This document shows, piece after piece, positions 1 through 9,300 of a stretch of 33,243 nucleotides of DNA; positions within the stretch are counted from its first letter, which is position 1, and the number at the start of each line of letters is the position of its first letter. Origin of the DNA: a bacterium (GTDB lineage: Bacteria > Hydrothermota > Hydrothermia > UBA1063); NCBI GenBank assembly GCA_030019025.1, contig JASEFR010000023.1, forward strand, positions 1 through 33,243, in the 5' to 3' direction. Position numbers and translations under genes: made by a program. The notes under the pieces were generated by a model, which saw only the letters and a list, made by a program, of their open reading frames with translations, ran no database searches and was not told the DNA's origin.

Positions 1-11
1 AGGAGGTTGAG

Positions 12-869
12 ATGTCAGTAAGAGATTTCTTTATTAAACTTAGCAAACTGGAAAGAAAATACATTTACCTTGTGGTTTTAATTGGTTTAATTATTCCACT
101 AATTTTTCCGCCCAATTTCCCGCAAAAAATGTCTCCACAAGTTAGGAGAGTTTTTGAGTACATTGACACCCTTCCTAAGGGTTCTTACGTGATTCTTTCT
201 GCTGATTATGACCCATCCGTTGCACCGGAAGTGCATCCGATGTACAAAGCTGTTGTAAAACACTGTATCTTGAAGGGGATTATACCTATTGGGATGACAT
301 TAATTATTCAGGGAGCGGGTTTGGCTGTCGATGCATTCACAGAAGCAGAAGAGATATTAGGTGCCCGTAGAGATACCGATTACGTGTTTCTGGGATACCA
401 GGCAGGTATATCATCAGTAGTTTTAGGATTAGGGGAAGATATAAAAAGTGTGTATAAGACCGACTATTTTGGGACCAAAACAGAGGAAATTTATGCGCTT
501 AAGCCTGTAAAAAACTACAAAGACATTGCTTTAGTCATCAGCTTTAGTGGATCTTCTATTCCCACCACTTGGGCAGTATATGCATATACCAAATATGGTG
601 TCAAAGTAGCAGCAGCAGTCACGGGTGTTAGTGCAGGCGATTTCTACCCATACATACAAGCCGGACAATTTATAGGTATGCTGGCAGGGATGAAGGCTGC
701 AGCTGAATACGAACACGCCGTTAATCAAATTTTGAAGGAAAGGAATGTAGGAAAACCATCTACTGATGCAATTAGAAGGATGGATGCGAACTCTATTGGT
801 CAATTGCTCATTATTTTGTTCATAATAATTGGTAATATTGGGTACTTTTTATCAAGAAGGAGGAAGTAA
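12..869 (+). CDS. Uncharacterised double-anchored membrane protein
   Basis: This is a 285-residue protein whose function I do not recognise. A perfect Shine-Dalgarno sequence (AGGAGG) occupies the first bases of the window and fixes the ATG. There is one hydrophobic segment near each end (about residues 18-34 and 262-279). The N-terminus before the first segment is lysine-rich and the C-terminus is LSRRRK, so by the positive-inside rule both tails are cytoplasmic and the roughly 225-residue middle faces outward. The middle carries patterned motifs (SADYDPS, PEVHPM, DYVFLGYQAG, DYFGT, AGMKAAAEYE). I recall similar unannotated proteins from other deep-branching bacteria, but I cannot name the family or an activity. 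It is followed one base later by a multi-pass membrane protein with its own Shine-Dalgarno, so the two are co-transcribed, and the operon probably starts upstream of the window. Confidence 0.85.
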   Translation: MSVRDFFIKLSKLERKYIYLVVLIGLIIPLIFPPNFPQKMSPQVRRVFEYIDTLPKGSYVILSADYDPSVAPEVHPMYKAVVKHCILKGIIPIGMTLIIQGAGLAVDAFTEAEEILGARRDTDYVFLGYQAGISSVVLGLGEDIKSVYKTDYFGTKTEEIYALKPVKNYKDIALVISFSGSSIPTTWAVYAYTKYGVKVAAAVTGVSAGDFYPYIQAGQFIGMLAGMKAAAEYEHAVNQILKERNVGKPSTDAIRRMDANSIGQLLIILFIIIGNIGYFLSRRRK

Positions 870-870
870 T

Positions 871-1503
871 ATGCATATTTCAACAAATATTTGGATTTGG
901 ATACAGGCTTTTCTTACTTTAGCCATTTTTACTTTTTTATACAAAGATAACCCGCTCTTCAGAATGGCAGAGCACTTATTCGTAGGGCTTGCTACCGGAT
1001 ACGGGCTTGTTGTGGTTTACAATAATTCCTTTTACCCTAACGTGTGGGTACCCCTGTTTCAGGAGAAGCAGCTTATATTTATAATTCCTTTCGTTCTTGG
1101 TCTCATGTACCTGACTTCGGCCTTTCCAAAAATTTCCTTTATGATAAGATGGCCCATGGCTGTACTTTTAGGTATTGGATCGGGTTTGAGTATTCCTTTA
1201 ATCATCCAGACATACATTATAGAACAAAGCAAGAGCTCAATTTTGAGACCTCCTTACCCTGACCTAATACACTGGATCAATGCCTTGATTCTGTTTGTCG
1301 GAGTAATCTCAGTACTTGTGTATTTCTATTTCTCCATTCCCCATGATAGACCGGGCGTTAAGCAAATTTCCAAAGTTGGTTTATTTTTATTGATGCTTGG
1401 GTTCGGGGCCTCCTTCGGGTATACTGTAATGGCAAGATTTTCACTGCTTGTCGGAAGGCTCGATTTTCTATTAAACCAGTGGCTTGGAATTAGACCATTT
1501 TAG
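871..1503 (+). CDS. Uncharacterised multi-pass membrane protein
   Basis: This is a 210-residue integral membrane protein with about six hydrophobic segments (roughly residues 5-25, 33-53, 66-84, 92-114, 135-157 and 166-188). I recognise no enzyme motif. The ATG at 871 is preferred over a TTG at 829 because AGGAGG lies just upstream (about 859-864), inside the end of the previous gene, whose stop is at 867-869. The one-base gap and embedded Shine-Dalgarno make translational coupling with the upstream gene likely, and the two products probably act together in the inner membrane. The 3' end overlaps the convergent YitT-family gene by four bases. It could be a transporter subunit or a structural partner of the upstream protein; the sequence does not decide. 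Confidence 0.85.
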   Translation: MHISTNIWIWIQAFLTLAIFTFLYKDNPLFRMAEHLFVGLATGYGLVVVYNNSFYPNVWVPLFQEKQLIFIIPFVLGLMYLTSAFPKISFMIRWPMAVLLGIGSGLSIPLIIQTYIIEQSKSSILRPPYPDLIHWINALILFVGVISVLVYFYFSIPHDRPGVKQISKVGLFLLMLGFGASFGYTVMARFSLLVGRLDFLLNQWLGIRPF

Positions 1504-2390
1504 AATGAACTGGAAATTCTTTTAAAGCCTTTCCCGAGGACCTCACGGACATGAGTTATTGTAATAAAGGCCGTGGGGTCCTCTTCTTTTACGATTTCCT
1601 TGAGTTTGACTATTTCACGGGGTGATTTCAGAATAACCCACAGTGCAAATCGCTCTTCACCAGTGTAACCACCAATTGCTTTGATGAGAGTTACGCCTCG
1701 ACCTATTTCCTTAAGTATTCTTTCTTTAATAGTATCATACTTTGCTGTTATTATAAAAGCCTGGAACGAGGTTGTAATTCCTTCAAGGACATAGTCAATT
1801 GTATTTGTGTTAATAATCACTGCTAACAATGAATACATTCCTATGATCTTTCCGAAAAAGATCCCAGCAAATAGAGTTATAGTGAAATCTATCACCAGAA
1901 GGGCCTTTCCCATGTCAATATTACTATACTTTTTTATGATCATAGCCACAATATCGGTTCCGCCCGTAGAGGCATCCCTTGATACAACAAGAGCGATTCC
2001 AAATCCTGTTAATAGATTTCCAAAGATTGTTGCTATCACGAGGTCATTAATGTATAGGGACTTCGGTAATACGTATTCCAGCACATCAATGAATACACTA
2101 AGTATTACCGAAGCATAAATACTTTTCAGTCCAAATTCGCTTCCTAAGAGAATAAAAGCAATGATAAAGAGCATAGCATTGATAACAAGCATTGTTAAAC
2201 CAATTGGAAAGCGGAAAAGATGATAAAAAATAACGCCAACACCAGATACACCACCAGCGGCTATTTTGTTGGGTGCAAGGAAAAGTACAATTCCAATTGC
2301 AGTAATTAGAGTCCCCAGGGTAATGACGAGAAAATCTGCCCAGTTTATTTTCAAGAATAATTTTTTATTCCACTCTCTCAAGTTTCGCAT
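1500..2390 (-). CDS. YitT family membrane protein with DUF2179 domain
   Basis: This 296-residue protein fits the YitT family in order and length: an N-terminal membrane part (about residues 15-205) with five or six hydrophobic helices, and a C-terminal soluble domain of the DUF2179 type (about 215-285). Diagnostic stretches are AAGGVSGVGVI in the first half, STGGTDIV in the second repeat and the GVTLIKAIGGYTGEE segment opening the C-terminal domain. Members are uncharacterised; transport of a small molecule has been proposed but not shown. I chose the ATG at 2390, preceded by GGTG; a TTG at 2396 is also in frame. The 5' end overlaps the end of pcrA by 26 bases, so it is the last gene of the M6-pfkA-fba-pcrA run. 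The coding sequence holds a large inverted repeat at 2061-2113. Confidence 0.88.
   Translation of the reverse strand: MRNLREWNKKLFLKINWADFLVITLGTLITAIGIVLFLAPNKIAAGGVSGVGVIFYHLFRFPIGLTMLVINAMLFIIAFILLGSEFGLKSIYASVILSVFIDVLEYVLPKSLYINDLVIATIFGNLLTGFGIALVVSRDASTGGTDIVAMIIKKYSNIDMGKALLVIDFTITLFAGIFFGKIIGMYSLLAVIINTNTIDYVLEGITTSFQAFIITAKYDTIKERILKEIGRGVTLIKAIGGYTGEERFALWVILKSPREIVKLKEIVKEEDPTAFITITHVREVLGKGFKRISSSF
2061..2113. repeat. Bulged inverted repeat inside the YitT gene
   Basis: CTTCGGTAATAC at 2061-2072 is repeated exactly in inverse at 2102-2113 (GTATTACCGAAG). Immediately inside, GTATTC (2073-2078) pairs with GAATAC (2091-2096). The result is an 18-bp stem with a five-base bulge on one side (2097-2101) and a 12-base loop (2079-2090). 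It lies in the middle of the coding sequence, so it is not a terminator of a known gene end. The function is unknown; it may be coincidence in coding DNA, an mRNA structure or a DNA-level site. Confidence 0.7.
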
Positions 2391-4443
2391 ATTCAAGCAC
2401 CAACGTTTTTAAACCCGCTTTAAAGAAGTTAACCTTTATTTTGTCCTCGTAAACTTCGACAACCTTTCCCATACCAAAAATCTGGTGATGGACTAAATCA
2501 CCAGGCTCAAATTCACCTCTCTTTTTTTCTTTAAAATGGTACTTCTCAATAACAGTTTCTACCTCTGATTTTCCTACAAAATCCACTACATCCTCAGGTA
2601 ATTCGTATATAAACCGGGAGGGTTCAAGATATCCTCTTCGCAAGTACCTTGACTTGGCATAAGTTATATAGACTTTTTCCTTTGCTCTTGTTAATGCAAC
2701 GTGAAAAAGCCTTCTCTCTTCTTCAAGTTCAACAGGGTTATCTTTGGATCGGAAGTGGGGAAAGATTGACTCCTCGAGGCCTGTAATTATAACAATGGGA
2801 AACTCCAATCCTTTAGCATTATGTACCGTCATCAAAGTAACAAAATCCGGTGACGCGTTGTATTCGTCAATGTCAGAGCGCAGTGAAACCATAAGCACAT
2901 AATCGGTCAAGGTTCTGGCATTTTCCTCAGAAAATTTTCTTATTTCCCCGATTAACTCCTTGACGTTTTCTATCTTTTCTTGTGCTTTTTCTGGATCATT
3001 GGACCTTAATATATAATCATAATAGCGAATCTCGTCTACTAAGAAGGAAACCATTTCATAAGCGCTAAGTTCTGTGACTTTGGACATCAAAGTCTCAATC
3101 AAGACGAGAAAATTATCCAGCGCACCGTGGATTCTCGGGTTTAGATCCAGTTCTCTATGAGCCTTTATGACTTCGAAGAGTGGTAAATCCAGTTCCCTCG
3201 CCCTTTCTTTTAAAACTCTCAGAGTTTCTTGACCAATTCCGCGGGGTGGTATGTTAATTATCCTTTCTAATGAAACACTATCTTTCGGATTAACAAGAAA
3301 TTTTAAGTAGCTGAGAATATCTTTTATCTCTTTTCTTTCGTAAAACTTAATCCCGCCCACGATCTTATAAGTGATCCCACTTCTTTGGAGGGCGGATTCC
3401 AATGCTCTTGACTGAGCGTTAATCCGGTAAAGAATGAGAAAATCACCAAGGGGGCGTTTCAAAGATTTAATTATCTCTACAACTCTTTCCGCTTCCTCGT
3501 CTTCATCCTCAGTTTCCATAACAACAAGATTTTCACCTTCAGGGTTTAGCGTCCAAAGATTTTTTCCAATACGGTATCTGTTGTTCCTTATTACTGAAGA
3601 TGCAGCATATAAAATTTTTTGAGTGCTTCTGTAGTTTTGCTCCAGTTTAATGACTTTACAATCAGGAAAATCTTTTTCAAAATTGAGAATGTTTTGAATA
3701 TCTGCTCCTCTGAAAGAGTATATAGACTGATCCTCGTCTCCAACTACAAAGACGTTTCGATGGATGTGAGAGAGGGCCTTTATAAGTAAATATTGCTCGT
3801 GGTTTGTATCCTGATATTCGTCTACAAGAATGTGTTTGAATTTAGTAGAGTAGTATTCAAGGACTTCAGGAAATTCATTGAAAATACTTAAAGGCAGAAT
3901 CAAAAGGTCGTCGAAATCGAGAGCGTTGTATTCCCTTAGCTTTCTGGTATAATGTTTATAAACGGTGAGAAAGAATTGATCTTCTGTTATCAATAGTCCT
4001 GTTTTGTAACGTGAAATTTTTTCCACAAGACTTTCGAGTTTTGAACTCTCCTCGCCTATATCCCCTAATATTTCTTTTAAAACTTTCTTTTGGTCATCCC
4101 TATCTAAAATTGTGAAATATCGTGTATAAGTTCCAAGTTTTTCTATTTCTTGCCTTAAAATACGAGCACAAAGGGAGTGAAAGGTTCCGATCCAGAGATC
4201 TCTGATGTCTGCACCTATTAGGTTTCTGATCCTCTCTTTCATTTCGTCAGCAGCTTTGTTTGTAAAAGTTGCAACAAAGATCCTATGAGGCGGAATTTTT
4301 TTAATTCCAATTAAGTAGGCAACTCTGTGTGTTAAAACTCTCGTTTTACCTGAACCGGCACCCGCAATAACAAGAACAGGACCACCTTCAATTGTTACAG
4401 CTTCTCTCTGCCTTTCATTTAATCCATTAAGTAGTTGATCCAT
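2365..4443 (-). CDS. pcrA: UvrD/Rep/PcrA-family ATP-dependent DNA helicase
   Basis: This 692-residue superfamily 1A helicase unwinds DNA 3' to 5' in nucleotide excision repair, mismatch repair and replication restart. The Q-motif glutamine is Q12. Walker A is AGAGSGKT at residues 27-34 and motif II is DEYQD at 208-212. The motif III region GDEDQSIYSFRGAD follows, and motif VI is the VALTRAKEKVYITYA stretch near residue 600. The last 45-50 residues (from about FEPGDLVHHQIFGMGKV) form the Tudor-like domain that in PcrA/UvrD binds RNA polymerase, which favours PcrA/UvrD over Rep. The start lacks a strong Shine-Dalgarno and follows fba by six bases, so translational coupling is likely. It is the fourth gene of a five-gene run headed by a protease and two glycolytic enzymes. 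Its repair partner uvrB lies about 5 kb away in a divergent operon. Confidence 0.96.
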   Translation of the reverse strand: MDQLLNGLNERQREAVTIEGGPVLVIAGAGSGKTRVLTHRVAYLIGIKKIPPHRIFVATFTNKAADEMKERIRNLIGADIRDLWIGTFHSLCARILRQEIEKLGTYTRYFTILDRDDQKKVLKEILGDIGEESSKLESLVEKISRYKTGLLITEDQFFLTVYKHYTRKLREYNALDFDDLLILPLSIFNEFPEVLEYYSTKFKHILVDEYQDTNHEQYLLIKALSHIHRNVFVVGDEDQSIYSFRGADIQNILNFEKDFPDCKVIKLEQNYRSTQKILYAASSVIRNNRYRIGKNLWTLNPEGENLVVMETEDEDEEAERVVEIIKSLKRPLGDFLILYRINAQSRALESALQRSGITYKIVGGIKFYERKEIKDILSYLKFLVNPKDSVSLERIINIPPRGIGQETLRVLKERARELDLPLFEVIKAHRELDLNPRIHGALDNFLVLIETLMSKVTELSAYEMVSFLVDEIRYYDYILRSNDPEKAQEKIENVKELIGEIRKFSEENARTLTDYVLMVSLRSDIDEYNASPDFVTLMTVHNAKGLEFPIVIITGLEESIFPHFRSKDNPVELEEERRLFHVALTRAKEKVYITYAKSRYLRRGYLEPSRFIYELPEDVVDFVGKSEVETVIEKYHFKEKKRGEFEPGDLVHHQIFGMGKVVEVYEDKIKVNFFKAGLKTLVLEYAKLERVE

Positions 4444-4449
4444 GGAAGA

Positions 4450-5367
4450 TTAAGCCTTGCCTTGCGAGCCAAATAATCTGATTTTTTCTTTTACCTTTTC
4501 TTTAACCCTCAATTTGGCTTCTTTTAAATGTGTCCTTGGATCTATATCGGAAGGATTTTCCCTGACTTTTTTCATAAATCCAATAAGGTAGCTGATTCTT
4601 AAATCGGTATCTATGTTTATTTTTCTTATACCTGCTGAAATTGCATTCTTAATTTCTGAATCCGGCACACCTTTCGCTCCCGAAAGCCTAAAACCGAGAG
4701 AATTGGCTTCATTAACCATATCCTCTGACACACCCGAAGCACCGTGCAAAACCAGCGGAATACCCACCAGTTCTTTAATTTTTTTGATTCTTTCAATGTC
4801 AAGTTTTGGTTCACCCTTAAACTTATAGGCACCATGAGAAGTACCACAGGCGATCGCAAGGGCGTCGCAATTTGTGAGTTCAACAAATTTAAGGGCCTCA
4901 TTAGGTTCGGTATAGATTGCTGTTAAACTTTCAACCTCTTCTTCTTTACCCATTAATCTTCCCAGTTCTGCTTCGACGGTGATGTTTAATGGTCTTGCTA
5001 CCCTTATCACCTCCTGAGTTATCCTCACATTTTCTTCAAAGGGCTTATCAGAGACATCAATCATGATGGATGTAAAGCCATGTCTTATAGCAAGCATAAT
5101 TTTTTGAAAATCCTTGCCATGGTCAAGGTGTAAGGCGAAAGGAATCTTATACTTTTTAACACCTGCACTCACAATGGCTTCAATAAATTCAATTCCTGCA
5201 TATTTGATCGCACCTTCAGAAACAGCAATAATAACAGGAGAATTTTCTTCTTCGGCAGCTTCCATAATTGCCTGGAAAAATTCCAAGTTGTTGATATTGA
5301 AAGCCCCTACAGCATAATTTCCCTTATCTGCTTCTGTAAGGAGATCTTTCATAGGTAAAAGCGGCAT
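4450..5367 (-). CDS. fba: Class II fructose-1,6-bisphosphate aldolase
   Basis: This 305-residue zinc-dependent aldolase splits fructose 1,6-bisphosphate into dihydroxyacetone phosphate and glyceraldehyde 3-phosphate, and catalyses the reverse. The class II signature HLDHGKD is at residues 80-86, with H83 the expected zinc ligand; further histidine ligands lie in CGTSHGAYKF and LVLHGASG. The NIDTDLR stretch near the C-terminus is the usual phosphate/cation-binding segment. The length is typical of the family. The ATG follows GGGAGG, and the gene begins one base after the pfkA stop, so the enzyme that makes the substrate and the enzyme that cleaves it are translated from one message. pcrA follows six bases downstream. 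The related tagatose-bisphosphate aldolases look similar, but the pfkA neighbour makes a glycolytic role much more likely. Confidence 0.95.
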   Translation of the reverse strand: MPLLPMKDLLTEADKGNYAVGAFNINNLEFFQAIMEAAEEENSPVIIAVSEGAIKYAGIEFIEAIVSAGVKKYKIPFALHLDHGKDFQKIMLAIRHGFTSIMIDVSDKPFEENVRITQEVIRVARPLNITVEAELGRLMGKEEEVESLTAIYTEPNEALKFVELTNCDALAIACGTSHGAYKFKGEPKLDIERIKKIKELVGIPLVLHGASGVSEDMVNEANSLGFRLSGAKGVPDSEIKNAISAGIRKINIDTDLRISYLIGFMKKVRENPSDIDPRTHLKEAKLRVKEKVKEKIRLFGSQGKA

Positions 5368-5368
5368 T

Positions 5369-6343
5369 TTAATCCTCCCACTTTATAGTATCCATCATTT
5401 TTAAAAGTGATGCCTCAAGGGTCTTTTTATGAGAAACAACTTCCTCGAGCGGGACTTCAGTAATGAGACTCTCTTTTTTCGCAATCATTACCCCAAATTT
5501 TTCTTTTTTGATAAGTTCGATAGCATGGCTTGCGAATTCCAGGGCAAGTCTTCTATCGCGAAATGTGGGGGACCCGCCCCTTTGAAGATGCCCCAAAACC
5601 GTGACTCTCAATTCATATTTTATGCCTTTTTTCTCGAGTAATTCCTTAACTTTATATCCAGAACTATAGCCTTCAGCAACGATTATAATAGAATTGGATC
5701 TTCCCTCTATAAATCTTTGATTCAACCTCTTTACAACTTCGTCGATGTCAGTTTTATACTCGGGTATGAAACAGGCCTCTGCACCGGTAGATACCGAAGC
5801 ATTGAGGGCTAAATATCCTGATGTATGTCCCATGACTTCTATTATGAAGGCTCTATCAAGAGAAGAGGCTGTGTCCTTTATAATGTCAATGGACTTGACG
5901 ATAGTATTTAGCGCTGTATCTGCACCGAGAGTTTCATCGGTTCCATAGATATCATTGTCGATAGAAGCAGGAATGCCTAAGACCTTTACACCCATTTGAC
6001 TAAGGGCATGTGCACCGTGCATGGAACCATCACCACCGATAACGACGATTGCGTCCAATCCCATCTCTTCCAAATTCATCACCGCAATCTTTTGAATTTC
6101 TTTTTTCACAAAATCAGGATACCTCGATGTACCAAGAATGGTCCCACCTCTCTGGATTATTCCACCCGCATCCCTCTTGGAAAGCTTTTTATAATTTTTC
6201 TCGATTAAACCCTTATAACCTTTGTAAATCCCAAAGACTTCGTAATGCTCGTCAATTAGCCCCTTCATCAAAAATCTGAGACATGCATTCATGCCGGGGG
6301 CGTCACCCCCTGCGGTTACTAAACCGACTTTTTTTATAGCCAT
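5369..6343 (-). CDS. pfkA: 6-phosphofructokinase, ATP-type by GGDGS
   Basis: This 324-residue group A phosphofructokinase phosphorylates fructose 6-phosphate at C1. The nucleotide loop TAGGDAPGMNA is at residues 10-20. GGDGS at 103-107 has glycine where PPi-dependent enzymes usually carry aspartate, which points to ATP. The catalytic loop reads PASIDND at 125-131, with D129 as the expected base. The two residues before it are Ala-Ser instead of the Gly-Thr of Escherichia coli PfkA (Gly124-Thr125) or the Lys-Thr of PPi enzymes, so donor choice rests mainly on the first motif. VMGHTSGY and LGHLQRGGSP are the sugar-phosphate and subunit-interface segments. The start has AAGGGGTGA about six bases upstream, overlapping the stop of the M6 protease gene. 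fba follows after one base. Confidence 0.94.
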   Translation of the reverse strand: MAIKKVGLVTAGGDAPGMNACLRFLMKGLIDEHYEVFGIYKGYKGLIEKNYKKLSKRDAGGIIQRGGTILGTSRYPDFVKKEIQKIAVMNLEEMGLDAIVVIGGDGSMHGAHALSQMGVKVLGIPASIDNDIYGTDETLGADTALNTIVKSIDIIKDTASSLDRAFIIEVMGHTSGYLALNASVSTGAEACFIPEYKTDIDEVVKRLNQRFIEGRSNSIIIVAEGYSSGYKVKELLEKKGIKYELRVTVLGHLQRGGSPTFRDRRLALEFASHAIELIKKEKFGVMIAKKESLITEVPLEEVVSHKKTLEASLLKMMDTIKWED

Positions 6344-6349
6344 TTTATT

Positions 6350-9300
6350 TCACCCCTTTTTGCCTACAATAAATCTTACTCTTTTAACTATAGCCTTACC
6401 ATCAATTTTAAAAACCGCTTTTAAAGTATAAATATCGGTCCCCAGATCACCCACAAAAATGGGCTTTTCCTCTACCACCCCGCCATTAAAATCGAAACTC
6501 GCTTCTCTTATTTTCTTTCCAGAAAAATCGTAGAGGGTAATATTTAGTTTTCCCCCTTTCTGCACCTTAAAGCGGAAGGTTAGGTATGGTGTAAATACAG
6601 GATTGGGATAAACATACGCAAGAGAAACAAGTTCCTCCTGTGAAGGAACTGCGTCAGAAATTTTTGATAAGACTTCGAAGGGATTGTGTGCCGAAGAATA
6701 GCCGAAGTGTCTCCACGCACTTCGCAAAGTTGGGAGCGGGAAGGCATAAATATAGCCATCTGAGGTAATGTATATGAGTTCCAGTATGTCATCTTTATTA
6801 ATATCTTCTAAGAATGGATTAGAATTGAGCCCCTTTGAAACGGGATAATAATTCATTGAATCACGTTGCAAATAGCCGTAAACATGTATTCCCCTATCTG
6901 TTGGCAGAATAATTTCTTCAAAGCCATCTCCATCCAGATCTGCAAGTAAAGGTTGAAATGTTCTTGTTGTATCAATACTTTTGGGAAATTTACTAATTGG
7001 TGCAAGTTCTTTACTCACTGCAACGAGATATCCTTTGCTTACATAAACGATGTCCTCGTTTCCATCCGCATCTAAGTCGCCTATTGCAATTCCATTCAAA
7101 GGATATTCGGCAAACCTGCGTTTATTTAAAACTTCGCCCATTTCATTACAAACTTTTAATTCGCCGAGCCCGCTTACTGAGATTATCCTGTAGTCTCCAC
7201 TTGTGGAATCATAAATAAGTACTGGTGAACATGCTGATGGGATTAAGTTGAAAGAATCAACCTCATAGGTTTCAAACCTGTCTGTCAGGATTAAAAGTCT
7301 TCCATCGTAAGATTGATAAAACAGGAGAAAGCCGTTTGTTGCTGGCACATTTAGTGCAGGAGCACCGGTATTTAAGACAAACAGAATATCTCCGCTGGAT
7401 CTAAGAAGGTAGTATTTGTTGTCCAATAGCCCAACTCCCAAAACCTTTTGGCCGCTGAATTCAAATATGGATGGCACACTCACTATCTCTTCAGGCATGG
7501 TCTTGCTAAATACGATGTCAGGCTTACCATCGTCGTTGGAATCTTTTGTTGTATAAAGAATTATTTTCCTATTGTTTAATGCACAGAGAAAGTCCAAATT
7601 CCCGTCATCATTAGCATCTTCAATGGCAGGTTCTTTAATGAAACGTTCATCTTTTAAAGTATCGGTCAAGATCACAAAGCCCTGGTAGCTTACAATAGAA
7701 ACCAATCCAAAAGAATCAATAATAGTTGTATCTAAGGTTGAAAGGTCAACTGATTTTCTGTAAATGTTCTGTAAAGCGACAAGCAAAGTATCCTTTCCTT
7801 CCAGAAAGCTTTCGTATGGTTCATCAATAATCATCCGTGATGAATTGGAATCAACGACACTGTATCCTATTCTTATCGGAAAAGGTGAAAGGGTATTTTC
7901 AAGTCTCACTTTAAACTTCATCTCGTAGCCTTTTTGAGAAATATCAAAAATTTCAATGTAAGTTTTGTTACCCTGGTTGTCAACGGAGGATGGCAATGTT
8001 GTTGAGGATATTGCAGTGTTGTTTCCTTCAAAGTAGAGATCATACGGACTACCAAACCAGCAATAAGAGTATGGTGTGAAATCCCAGTTAAAGCGCTGAA
8101 AATCCTGAACATGGTCAGCTTCAAGAATATAGACGCCCATGGGCCTTACAGCATTGACAGTATTGGTTGGGTAGTTCCTCCAAAGGATATCATCATCTGC
8201 GTGGAATACCAGTAGCCCATCTCCGGGAAGAAGATAATCATTTTCGCCTCTAAAATCCACAACCACACCATTGCTCCATCGTCCGGAAACTCTTATGGTG
8301 TCCCCGCAATTCTCAAAGTCGTTCGACTCAATATTGGTTGCTAAATTTTGCACCAAGAAATACTCTTTTGAATTTATTGGAATTTTTACAATCCTGGGTT
8401 TTGAAAAGGGATCTTCCAGAAAATTACCATGAACATAATAAAGACCTGATGAAGTTTTCTCCATTACAAAGGAATCTGCGGGAATCTGAAGAGGGAAAAG
8501 GCTTACTTCCTGAAATACCTGCCCAGGTTTTACCGTAATGACAACATTTCCATCAAGGAAACCTTCTCCATAAATGACTCTCAAAATAAAATCCATAAAT
8601 ATTCTTTCCCATGCATTAGGAAAAGGAGGGATAATCCCTGACGGAACGCCTTCGGCTTCGAGATATGGGCCTGTTGTCATTATACCAAACGCACCGATGC
8701 CAGCACCCCTTCCGTAGGTATCGTAAAGGTCAGGCAATAAAAACAGATTGTGTCCGCTTTCGTGGAAAAGTGTTCCCTGTAATTTAACTTCGAGCCCATC
8801 TTGAGACATGGTTTCCGGCAAAATGCAGGCGTCGTACAAGGTATCTCTTCCGTTATTTAATACGAGATAGCTTCTTCCCAAGTAATATTCAAGTGCTCCC
8901 GGTGGTATTGTGACTGCCGCAAGATCGTAAGGGGTATCCCCGATCCAGTCCGTCTGCCATGCAGACCCAGCATGAAAGATTATATATCTCACCCAAATGC
9001 CTTCAAGGTAATCTTTAATACCATTTCCATCAAGGTCTTCGAAAGAAATTGTTGGATCCTCGTCCGCTGATCTAAAGGCATCCCTTAAAAATGTTACAAG
9101 ACCAAGCTCCATTTGGGTTGTATCACCATAATATGCAATGGGATGGGGTACCTTATATGCGGGCAAACCCGAATCAGGTTTTACAATCCACTCAAGCCTC
9201 ACTTTACCAAAGGTCGCAGCGTAAACATAGGATGCAAGAGCCCTCATCTGATTGTTAAAGTAGGTCCAGTCATGGGGAGGGTCATAGTAAGGATTGTAAT

